From a virus, in IMG/VR virus record IMGVR_UViG_3300042876_000590, positions 1 to 30,842 of that record: a stretch of 30,842 nucleotides of DNA; one strand, given 5' to 3'. Below the pieces are notes generated by a model. The model made no database searches and had not been told where the DNA came from. It was given only the letters and a program-made list of their open reading frames with translations. Shown here one piece after another: positions 1 to 6,209 of the stretch. Both the position numbers and the translations under genes were made by a program. Numbering within the stretch: position 1 is the stretch's first letter; each line of letters starts with the position of its first letter.

Positions 1-95
1 AGGTCGGCCGCGTCCGCGCGAACCTCGCCCGTGTTGTTCTCCGGGCGGAGGCTCGCGAAGTCGATGCGGCGGCGCGGGGTGGTGGAGGTGCCCAT
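1..95 (-). CDS. Probable major capsid protein, N-terminal fragment (runs off the window)
   Basis: Only the first 31 codons lie in the window. The ATG at 95-93 follows an AAAGG Shine-Dalgarno. The visible start MGTSTTPRRRIDFASLRPEN is polar and basic and matches no family on its own. The capsid call is inferred from gene order: in many phages with DUF1073 portals, the DUF2213 protease and the DUF2190-type protein are followed directly by the major capsid gene. It is transcribed in the same direction as the decoration gene, 53 bases downstream of it. Another head protein is possible. Confidence 0.5.
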   Translation of the reverse strand, partial: MGTSTTPRRRIDFASLRPENNTGEVRADAAD

Positions 96-148
96 CGGTG
101 CTGCCTTTCTCGCGCCGCCAGGGCGCGTGTGCTGTTGCAGGTTGAGGA

Positions 149-679
149 CTACACGAGGGCCGCGTTCACGTCGAACTCGATCACGCCGATGACGTCGTTG
201 GCGGCGGCGGCCTTCACCCACTTGGCGCCCTTCACGAGCAGCGCCTTGTCGACATCGGCGTCGGCGCGGCAGGCGCCGATCACGAGCTTGCCGGCCCCGT
301 TCGCCGTGTGCCTGGCGTAGACCGCGCCGCCCGCCACGACCGCGCCGGCCTCCTTGAGCACGTAGATCTTCCCCTTCTCCATCAGGGGCACGATCGAGAG
401 ATCGGGGACGTCGACGCCGGCCACGAGCGCGGTCGTGCTCGGGTCCTGCCGGATGTCGTGGGTGTGGTGGAGCACGCCCGCGATCTTCGAGTTGGCGTCG
501 GCGAGAACGGTCACGTCACCGTCGAGCGCATTGGCGGCGCCGCCCTCGATCACGAACGTACCGAACGGGCGCGCGCTGCCGGCGTTGACGCGCACGGTGC
601 GCTTGACGCTCGTGCTGATGTCGTACGGCATGCCGCGGTACGCCGCGGCGGGGGCGATGCTGTAGCTGGTCTGGGCCAT
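149..679 (-). CDS. DUF2190-like capsid decoration / structural cement protein
   Basis: A 176-residue protein, rich in Ala, Gly and Val, probably mostly beta-strand. It resembles the small phage proteins annotated as DUF2190 or structural cement (P22 gp24-like), which bind the outside of the expanded capsid. Seen: the start MAQTSYSIAPAAAYRG, the segment GGAANALDGDVTVLADANSK, and a C-terminus ending in a hydrophobic strand (NDVIGVIEFDVNAALV). The ATG was chosen because AGGAGC lies just upstream, in the 29-base gap after the protease gene. The frame stays open far upstream of this ATG, but that extension is antisense-like Arg-rich sequence overlapping the protease gene and was rejected. The family call is from similarity of pattern and position, not from a search. 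Confidence 0.65.
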   Translation of the reverse strand: MAQTSYSIAPAAAYRGMPYDISTSVKRTVRVNAGSARPFGTFVIEGGAANALDGDVTVLADANSKIAGVLHHTHDIRQDPSTTALVAGVDVPDLSIVPLMEKGKIYVLKEAGAVVAGGAVYARHTANGAGKLVIGACRADADVDKALLVKGAKWVKAAAANDVIGVIEFDVNAALV

Positions 680-708
680 CGGGGCTCCTAGTTGGGGTGA
701 GGGACGGG

Positions 709-1332
709 CTACTTGGTCTTCCACGCGTCCGCGTTGCGCTTCGCCATGGCCGCGCGCGCGGTCTCGGCGTCCTCGCGCTTCTCCCCGCCGGCGGGCGGGG
801 GCGCGCCGAGCAGGCCCGCGCCCGTGGCGGTCGCGTCGACCTTGACGCGGGCTATGTCGAAGGACGCGGCGACGTAGGCGTCGGCCTTGCCCTCGAGCGA
901 GACGCCGTTCACCTTCTCGGCGACAGCGCGGCGGAGCGCGGGGAGGTCCAGCGCATCGATCTTCACCTCGACGCCGGCCCGGCGGGCCACGTCGACCACC
1001 TCGAGCGCGTCGGCGACGAGCTTCGGCTGCGCCTTGGTGACGGCCTCGGCGTCGGTCTTGAGCTTGGCGACCTCGGCGGTCAGCGCGTCGGCCTTGGCCT
1101 GCGCCGCGGCGAGCGCGTCGGCCTTGCCACCGAAGACGTGACCGCACTTGTCGCACTTCTTGGCATCGGCCGCGCACTTGGCGCCGCACTCGGGGCACGT
1201 CTTCATGCCCTCGGCAGCGTCGATGCGGGCCTTGGTGCTCGCCGCGTCGGTGCGCGCCTGCGCCTCGATCGCGTCGCACACGACGGCCGGCAGCTTGAAC
1301 TTCATCCCGTTGATCGTGATCTCGCGCTCCAT
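709..1332 (-). CDS. Candidate nested scaffold protein (internal in-frame start)
   Basis: Met206 of the DUF2213 protein is encoded by an ATG at 1332-1330. It is preceded by GAGGAGAGTCCG, an excellent Shine-Dalgarno at ideal spacing. Translation from here would give a 207-residue protein containing only the zinc ribbon and the coiled-coil scaffold region. The start falls at the junction where the protease domain ends, after a polar linker (DTRTTRDDTRTEESP). The same design is established in lambda, where Nu3 is translated from inside gene C. Seen: ATG, ribosome site and domain boundary. Inferred: that it is used. Confidence 0.5.
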   Translation of the reverse strand: MEREITINGMKFKLPAVVCDAIEAQARTDAASTKARIDAAEGMKTCPECGAKCAADAKKCDKCGHVFGGKADALAAAQAKADALTAEVAKLKTDAEAVTKAQPKLVADALEVVDVARRAGVEVKIDALDLPALRRAVAEKVNGVSLEGKADAYVAASFDIARVKVDATATGAGLLGAPPPAGGEKREDAETARAAMAKRNADAWKTK

Positions 1333-1947
1333 CGGACTCTCCTCGGTTCGGGTGTCGTCGCGCGTGGTGCGCGTGTCAGCCTCAGCGGGTAGCGCGATCG
1401 CGTCGCCCGCGTCAAGTTTCACCCGGGCGGCTGGCCCGGCGCGTCCCGCCGGAACGATCGCCACGTGATTGCCCCGGATCCTCGTCTGCTCTGTGTCGTA
1501 AGGCTGGCCGTCGTAGATGCCGCCGCCCGCGAGCACCTCGCACGTGTAGCCGCACGAGCACTCGACCGCCTCGCCGTCCAGGATCTTCTTCACGAGATCG
1601 GCACCCGTGATCATCATCGGCGCGCGCACCATCTCGCCGTCCCGCTCGACGTTCTCGCCGAGCGAACCACGTTGGTAGCGCGAGGCCGACAGGGCGTCGA
1701 CGTAGCCCTCGACGGGGTGCCCGTCCGTCACGGGGACGAGCGAGAAGGACCGGAGCGACTCGGGGTCGAAGACCTGTTCGGGCCGGCGCAGTTCACGGGT
1801 GATGGTGCCGTTCGCGTCGGCGTAAAGATAGATCCCCGTGCGCGCGATGAACGCGGGAGTCCGGAGAAATCCATCGGGCGTCTTCTCGGCCTTGCTGATC
1901 TGCCCGCGGTCGAAGCGGCGAACTCGGGTGGGGTCGATCGATGCCAT
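709..1947 (-). CDS. DUF2213 prohead protease fused to scaffold, with zinc ribbon
   Basis: A 412-residue protein. Residues 1-185 match the DUF2213 family of prohead maturation proteases (serine, S78-like fold). Candidate catalytic residues are H77 in VTDGHP and S131 in VECSCGYTCE, and H161 in RGNHVAIV lies in a typical family segment. Residues 206-345 form the scaffold part, with a long Ala/Lys/Glu coiled coil (about 275-310). Between them sits a four-Cys zinc ribbon, CPECGAKC...CDKCGH, at 251-270. The C-terminus ends in a Pro/Gly-rich tail and an Ala-rich helix. The protein should shape the procapsid and cleave head proteins during maturation. A strong GGGAGGG ribosome site precedes the ATG at 1947. 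A second start within the gene may give the scaffold alone (see 709-1332). Confidence 0.85.
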   Translation of the reverse strand: MASIDPTRVRRFDRGQISKAEKTPDGFLRTPAFIARTGIYLYADANGTITRELRRPEQVFDPESLRSFSLVPVTDGHPVEGYVDALSASRYQRGSLGENVERDGEMVRAPMMITGADLVKKILDGEAVECSCGYTCEVLAGGGIYDGQPYDTEQTRIRGNHVAIVPAGRAGPAARVKLDAGDAIALPAEADTRTTRDDTRTEESPMEREITINGMKFKLPAVVCDAIEAQARTDAASTKARIDAAEGMKTCPECGAKCAADAKKCDKCGHVFGGKADALAAAQAKADALTAEVAKLKTDAEAVTKAQPKLVADALEVVDVARRAGVEVKIDALDLPALRRAVAEKVNGVSLEGKADAYVAASFDIARVKVDATATGAGLLGAPPPAGGEKREDAETARAAMAKRNADAWKTK

Positions 1948-1983
1948 GCCCTCCCGCTACTACATCGCGGGGAGGGGCGCTAC

Positions 1984-2904
1984 TCACGTCGCGTCGAGGG
2001 CGTCGAGCAACGGCGTCAGATCCGGCTCCGCTTGGCACCGGCAGTTGATCGGCTCGCCGGGATTGCCCTCGACCGCGTCCCCGCCGCTCTCCCACGTGAA
2101 CGACGTGCCCTCGAGGTCATAGTGCGAGTCCCGGACCCTGTTGTCGCGTGCCGTCCTCCACACGTACGAGTCGACGCCGACATCCCTCTGCCGGGCCTGG
2201 TTGAGCTCGGCGTAGAACTTGCCGACCTGGTCCCGCGCGATCCTCTCGGCGTTCGACTCGGCGACTCCGAAGCGCTCCTCGAGCATCGGAGCGATCTCTT
2301 CCCAGCGCATGCCGCCGCGAAGGGATCGGATCAGGTTCGTCTCGATGTCGGCGAAGTAGCGCTCGGGCACCGTTCGGATCAGCGCGACGTTCTCGGCGGT
2401 GAAGCCCTCGATCCTGGCAGGCAGCCACGCCTCACCCATGCGGAACGGGTCGAAGCCGATCGCCTGCTCGAACTGCCGCGCGACCTCGCGCCGCTGGTAG
2501 TCGGAGAGCTCGACGCCGAAGCGCCGCACAGTGGCGGCGACCTTCTCGTTGGAGAACTCGGCGAAGAAGTCGCGGGCGAGATCGCGGAAGATGCGCTGCG
2601 CCGATGCGGGAGAGTCTAGGCGCAGGGTCGCGTCGTCCCCCCTCGCTCGGGTCGTCTCCTCTACCAGACTGGGCCCGAGGGGATAGAGCGCCCGCCGCAC
2701 GGCCTCGCGCGCCTGCGAGGTGAGCGCTGCGATCGCCTCGTAGTAGGTGCGCCGGATGGCGTCGGGCTGGCGCTGCGGCCGGATCTTCTTCCGCCTCAGT
2801 CGGCGTGATCGAGCACTGCCGCCGCGCGCCCTCTCTAGGGCGACAGCCGACCCGCGGCGAACCGTGAGCTGGCGCAGGAACGACGCGCCGCGGGTCGTGG
2901 TCAT
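1984..2904 (-). CDS. Head morphogenesis protein, SPP1 gp7 / Mu gpF family
   Basis: A 306-residue minor head protein. The C-terminal third has the family signature: an ARDQVGKFYAELNQARQ helix, then YVWRTARDNRVRDSHYDLEG, and the closing PINCRCQAEP (about residues 285-294), as in Mu gpF and SPP1 gp7. These proteins sit at the portal or inside the capsid and take part in head assembly and early DNA delivery. The N-terminal 40 residues are strongly basic (RLRRKKIRPQRQ). The ATG at 2904 forms an ATGA overlap with the stop of the gene before it. A longer frame upstream exists but would duplicate that gene's sequence. Confidence 0.85.
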   Translation of the reverse strand: MTTTRGASFLRQLTVRRGSAVALERARGGSARSRRLRRKKIRPQRQPDAIRRTYYEAIAALTSQAREAVRRALYPLGPSLVEETTRARGDDATLRLDSPASAQRIFRDLARDFFAEFSNEKVAATVRRFGVELSDYQRREVARQFEQAIGFDPFRMGEAWLPARIEGFTAENVALIRTVPERYFADIETNLIRSLRGGMRWEEIAPMLEERFGVAESNAERIARDQVGKFYAELNQARQRDVGVDSYVWRTARDNRVRDSHYDLEGTSFTWESGGDAVEGNPGEPINCRCQAEPDLTPLLDALDAT

Positions 2905-3137
2905 GGCGCCCACCGGTCGCAGGCGGTGCGCTCGATAGGGCGGAGCGGCAGGCCGTGCGGACCGCTCCACCACTCCACCGTCACGCGCGGCTCAAGACAG
3001 CGCCTCGGCGGGCCATCAGTCCACACGGCCAGCGCTGCGATGGCGACGATAAAAACCACGCACGCCAAGACGATCCAGATCCCACGCGCGCTGAAGTCCT
3101 CCACGCGTGTGGGCGGTCGGTTCGGGGTCGTGGTCAT
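2901..3137 (-). CDS. Small single-pass membrane protein
   Basis: A 78-residue protein with one clear transmembrane helix (IWIVLACVVFIVAIAALAVW, about residues 20-40). A polar 19-residue N-terminus precedes it; the C-terminal part is soluble and has two Cys and paired Trp residues (VEWWSG). ATGA overlaps link it to both neighbours. I do not recognise a family. Its place among tiny genes between portal and head protein, beside another protein with an N-terminal hydrophobic helix, would suit a holin- or spanin-like role, but nothing in the sequence proves it. The first 13 bases of this gene are identical to those of the next gene. Confidence 0.7.
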   Translation of the reverse strand: MTTTPNRPPTRVEDFSARGIWIVLACVVFIVAIAALAVWTDGPPRRCLEPRVTVEWWSGPHGLPLRPIERTACDRWAP

Positions 3138-3283
3138 GGCGTAGCCGTCCCGTCGCCCGCTAGCGCGCGCAGCCTGCGAGCCTCGCGTCGGGCCTCCTCG
3201 AGGTCGCGCCTTGCCTCGGCGAGATCGTCGAGCAGAGCGGCCAGGGCGAAGAGCCCTAGCACGACGAGCAGGCCCCGGATCAC
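3134..3283 (-). CDS. Tiny GTG-start protein: hydrophobic helix plus coiled coil
   Basis: A 49-residue protein reading from GTG at 3283 to TGA at 3134. A GGGAGG ribosome site lies 8 bases upstream of the GTG. The first two codons overlap the previous stop as GTGA, and the last overlap the next start as ATGA, so both ends fit the operon pattern exactly. The N-terminus is a hydrophobic helix (IRGLLVVLGLFALAALL). It is followed by a charged Arg/Glu/Ala helix with heptad character (DDLAEARRDLEEARREARRL). The layout is like small phage membrane-anchored helical proteins such as Rz-like spanins or holin partners, but no family is recognised. It is easy to miss because it is short and GTG-started. 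Confidence 0.75.
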   Translation of the reverse strand: MIRGLLVVLGLFALAALLDDLAEARRDLEEARREARRLRALAGDGTATP

Positions 3284-3468
3284 GCGCGCCTCCCGCTATG
3301 CGGCGGCAGATATGCCGGGCACCGACGCGTCGTCGAGCCGGGCATGAAGCAGCCCTTCCGCTTGTCGCACGTGGCGTCTGGCACGTCGGCGCACGCGGTC
3401 AGGTGTGGCGCGTCTCGGAGCTTCTCGATCGCGTCTTCACGCTGCGAGGTCGTCCGGGGGCGGGTCAC
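3280..3468 (-). CDS. Small Cys-containing protein of unknown function
   Basis: A 62-residue protein, GTG start at 3468, joined by GTGA overlaps to both neighbours. It contains four spaced Cys (TAC, ATC, KGC, RRC) that could bind a metal, and an N-terminal helix (SQREDAIEKLRDA). No family is recognised. Confidence that it is a gene rests on the exact stop/start overlaps. Confidence 0.65.
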   Translation of the reverse strand: MTRPRTTSQREDAIEKLRDAPHLTACADVPDATCDKRKGCFMPGSTTRRCPAYLPPHSGRRA

Positions 3469-3722
3469 GCGTAGAACCTCTCTTCCTGCCGAGCGGGCAT
3501 CTCCGTGTCGCCCTTACGCGTCGTCACCCACTCGACACGGCACGCGCCACGCTTGGCGTACTTGCGTAGCCGCGCCGCCACTCCGGGCGCCGTCGCCACT
3601 CCGTGCCCGCACTTCCGCACGATGCTGGCGAGGTCGGCCGCCGACGCGCCATCCTTGCCGAACCCGCGCAGCGCCTTAATGGCGCACTCTCCGACCGTGT
3701 CACCCGTCGTCGTCGTGTCCAT
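3465..3722 (-). CDS. Small protein, possibly winged-helix-like
   Basis: An 85-residue protein. After the Thr-rich start MDTTTTGDTVG there is helix, turn, helix and strand character (ECAIKALRGFGKDG, then SAADLASIVRKCG, then PGVAARLRKYAKRGACRVEW). That would fit a small winged-helix DNA-binding fold, but this is pattern reading only. It starts 3 bases after the stop of the preceding zinc-ribbon gene and ends with a GTGA overlap onto the next gene. Confidence 0.65.
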   Translation of the reverse strand: MDTTTTGDTVGECAIKALRGFGKDGASAADLASIVRKCGHGVATAPGVAARLRKYAKRGACRVEWVTTRKGDTEMPARQEERFYA

Positions 3723-3725
3723 GGC

Positions 3726-3875
3726 CTACTTCTTCCGGCACTTCGGGCAGGTCGGGAACGGACGGCCGCGCTTCGCCTCGGTCTTGTACGACGCACCGCA
3801 CGCGCACACGCGCCGATGAACCGCCTTCGACTTCTCCGCGCGCCGTGCCGCGCGCCGCTCTTCCTTCTTCGTCAT
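3726..3875 (-). CDS. 49-residue zinc-ribbon protein
   Basis: A short gene between two longer ones, from ATG at 3875 to TAG at 3726. A GGAGAGG ribosome site precedes it, and its ATGA overlaps the stop of the previous gene. A basic helix (MTKKEERRAARRAEKSKAVHR) leads into CACG...CPKCRKK, two Cys pairs 16 residues apart. This is the arrangement of small zinc ribbons found in phage DNA- or RNA-binding proteins. Its target is unknown. Confidence 0.75.
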   Translation of the reverse strand: MTKKEERRAARRAEKSKAVHRRVCACGASYKTEAKRGRPFPTCPKCRKK

Positions 3876-4117
3876 GTGCCTCTCCGTTGGCCAGCGTTGA
3901 ACCGATTTAGGGATTCTTTCTCCCTTATTAGTGCCGCTCGGTCAACCCTTGGCCGCACCCTCGCCGCGTGCTGCGCGTTCTGCAGGTCCCGCCAGTGCCG
4001 AGCGCACAGGTCGTGGTCCGGCACGTGGCGCACGCCGCGATCCTCGCCGACGCCCACGAGCACGACGGGGCGGTCACAGCCGCGCGCCGTGCATCGCCTG
4101 TGACCGGCGCGCGGCAC
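3872..4117 (-). CDS. Small Cys/His-rich protein
   Basis: An 81-residue protein beginning at GTG 4117, 7 bases after the portal stop. The N-terminal half carries H5, C9, C14, H31, H35, C38 and H41 (HRRCTARGCDRP ... HVPDHDLCARHW), a likely metal site like short HNH- or zinc-finger-type folds. The second half is helical and basic. The ribosome site is weak, so it is probably translationally coupled to the portal gene. It ends in an ATGA overlap. No family is recognised. Confidence 0.6.
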   Translation of the reverse strand: MPRAGHRRCTARGCDRPVVLVGVGEDRGVRHVPDHDLCARHWRDLQNAQHAARVRPRVDRAALIREKESLNRFNAGQRRGT

Positions 4118-4124
4118 ACGCGCC

Positions 4125-5717
4125 CTATGCCTTGGGCGCGGCGGGGTCGGCGGGCAGCTCCTTGCCGGGCGCGGGCGTCTCGCCTGGCGGGGGAGGGGGG
4201 GGCACCTTGGCCGAGCCGTCCGGGTTGAGATCGCCCGACTCGATCCCCGCGGCCTTCGCCTCGCCGGGCGGGTTCTCGCGCAGGAACTTCTCGCGGCTCT
4301 CCGTCTGGATCCGGACGACCGTGCCGAACTTCCGCCCGCCGTAGCGCGAGATCGCGATCTCCTCGGGCTCCAGGATGCCCGCGTTCACGTTCGACGCGTC
4401 ACCTGCAGCGAAGGCCTGATAGGCCGTCGCCGTCTCCTGGTCGGTCGGCTGCCAGAGCGAGCGGAACGTGACGTTCCACTTCTCCGGCTCGACGCCCCCC
4501 GTCGGACCTCGCTTCGACAGGAAGAGAAGCCGCAGGATCCGACGAAGCTGCGGCAGCAGGTCCGTCTTCTGCCGAGCCTTGATCCGGTCGTAGTAGTTCC
4601 GGACCTCGTTCGAGCCCGTCGCGTTGAGTCCCGCGGGCGACTCGCCGAACAGGATCGTCACCGGCATGTCCGCCGCCGCGGCGAGCCGCTTTGACAGACG
4701 ATCAAGCGTCTCGGGAAGGCCCGACAACGGCGTCGGCTTCCGCTCGAACTCGTCATCCTTGCCGATCAGCACCATGCGCATGAACGACCGCTGCATCTCC
4801 ATGATCGCCGCGCGGTCCTGCACGAGCTTCGCGTTGCCGCTCGTCACGGCCTCCTTCAACCCGTCCATCTTGAACACGGCCTGCGCGAAGTCGGTCAGCA
4901 GGTACGAGGCTGCGTCCCATCCGATGTCGTGGTTGCGCAGCACCTTCCACGGCCGCTCGAGCTTCGAGTCACCCCAGCCGAGCGTCTCGCGCATTTGCCA
5001 GCGGTTCACGTTCACGCCCTCGAACCGGATGATCCTGGACTCGTGGACCTGCGCGAACGATGACCCCGTGATGAACTTCGTCCGATCCTGCGTCAGGTCC
5101 CCGGCCCCCGCATTGGAGCCCGTGAGGAACGCGGGCTGGACGCGGTACGTGCGAGGCAGGCCGAACTTCGGCGCGAACGGATCGGCGTAGTAGCTCGTCG
5201 GGTAGATCTCCCGGGCGTCCAGCACCGTCAGGAAGTCGACGCGCTCGAGCCGCTTCTCGTCGAGCGGGAGCGAGGGATCGCCCGCCTTATCGACCGCGCC
5301 GATCAGCACGGCCGCCCCGCCGGCGGCGCTGCTCTTGCGGAGCGCCTCGTTGAAGCGTGCTAGCACCTGCAGGTCGTCAGCCGCGGCGTCGACGTCGTCG
5401 CCCGCCTGCTCGTCGCCGTCGATCGAGGTCTCAAATCCCTCGCGCGTCATGTCCTCGGCGGGTCGATCACAGATGCGCGCGGCGAGGTCGTTGCCGCGGT
5501 AGAGCTCCATCAGTTCGCCGTAGGTGTGCCGCTCGGCGAGCGGGATCGACGATTCCCGCTTGTCGCGGGCGAGGTCGGCGAGCCCCATCATCACGTTGCC
5601 CCACCCCGCATCTGCGCGCTCGGAGTCTCGCGTCACGCCATGAGGGAGCCGCGCCGCATCAATACGGGCATCGAGCTTAGCGGGGGAGTCGGAGGTGCGG
5701 CGGGTGCGTCGGGACAT
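4125..5717 (-). CDS. Portal protein, DUF1073 / HI1409 family
   Basis: A 530-residue protein with the features of the DUF1073 portal family. It has an N-terminal YGELMELYRGNDLAARICDRPAEDMTREGF segment, the KSSAAGGAAVLIGAVD strand region, and the INRW-like WQMRETLGWGDSKLERPW. A central stretch ends in LFGESPAGLNATGSNEVRNYY, the strongest family signature, followed by KTDLLPQLRRILRLLFL, the stem/crown helices. Portals form a dodecameric ring at one capsid vertex through which TerL pumps DNA. The C-terminus is a Pro-rich tail (PPPPPPGETPAPG), probably disordered. It lies in the usual place between terminase and head proteins. Confidence 0.9.
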   Translation of the reverse strand: MSRRTRRTSDSPAKLDARIDAARLPHGVTRDSERADAGWGNVMMGLADLARDKRESSIPLAERHTYGELMELYRGNDLAARICDRPAEDMTREGFETSIDGDEQAGDDVDAAADDLQVLARFNEALRKSSAAGGAAVLIGAVDKAGDPSLPLDEKRLERVDFLTVLDAREIYPTSYYADPFAPKFGLPRTYRVQPAFLTGSNAGAGDLTQDRTKFITGSSFAQVHESRIIRFEGVNVNRWQMRETLGWGDSKLERPWKVLRNHDIGWDAASYLLTDFAQAVFKMDGLKEAVTSGNAKLVQDRAAIMEMQRSFMRMVLIGKDDEFERKPTPLSGLPETLDRLSKRLAAAADMPVTILFGESPAGLNATGSNEVRNYYDRIKARQKTDLLPQLRRILRLLFLSKRGPTGGVEPEKWNVTFRSLWQPTDQETATAYQAFAAGDASNVNAGILEPEEIAISRYGGRKFGTVVRIQTESREKFLRENPPGEAKAAGIESGDLNPDGSAKVPPPPPPGETPAPGKELPADPAAPKA

Positions 5718-5730
5718 GTCGTCTCCCTGC

Positions 5731-6171
5731 CTATCGAACGGCGCCAGGCTCCCACAGCGACCGCTGAGGGAACGCGAGGAACGCGGTGAACCCGCCGATG
5801 ATCACGGCGTAGCGTGGGTGCCGCAGGTACTGCGTGGCGATCGGCCAGTACGCCCGCGCGGGGTCGAGCCAGTCGGCCACGAGGTACGCCGCGCCGATCG
5901 CCCAGAAAGTGAAGCCGAGCACGCCGGCCGCGGGTCCGTCCCACGTCGGTCGGCGCCAGTTGAGGAAGAAGTGCACGACGAGGCCGCCGAGGAAGTAGGC
6001 GATCGACGGGAAGCCGCGGTACGCGAGCGAGCGCGCCTCCTGCGAGATCAGCCGCACGTTCATGCCGTACCGCTCGCGCAGGACGATCAGCACCAATTCC
6101 CACACGAGCCACAGCAGCAGCGGGCCGATGACGACCCAGCGGGTGACGACGTTGATCGCGTGCTCGCTCAT
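5731..6171 (-). CDS. Polytopic membrane protein between terminase and portal
   Basis: A 146-residue protein with about four hydrophobic segments: IGPLLLWLVWELVLIVL (15-31), IAYFLGGLVVHFFLNW (about 58-73), VLGFTFWAIGAAYLVADWL (about 85-103) and YAVIIGGFTAFLAF (near 125-138). It starts at ATG 6171; upstream codons in the same frame are Arg-rich and belong to the overlapping terminase region. A weak GGGTGGG lies ahead of the start. It is not recognised. A holin-like or superinfection-exclusion role is possible for a multi-pass phage protein, but nothing decides between them. Confidence 0.7.
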   Translation of the reverse strand: MSEHAINVVTRWVVIGPLLLWLVWELVLIVLRERYGMNVRLISQEARSLAYRGFPSIAYFLGGLVVHFFLNWRRPTWDGPAAGVLGFTFWAIGAAYLVADWLDPARAYWPIATQYLRHPRYAVIIGGFTAFLAFPQRSLWEPGAVR

Positions 6172-6209
6172 GACGCCCACCCTTACACCGAGGCGCCGGG
6201 GCCGTCGAC

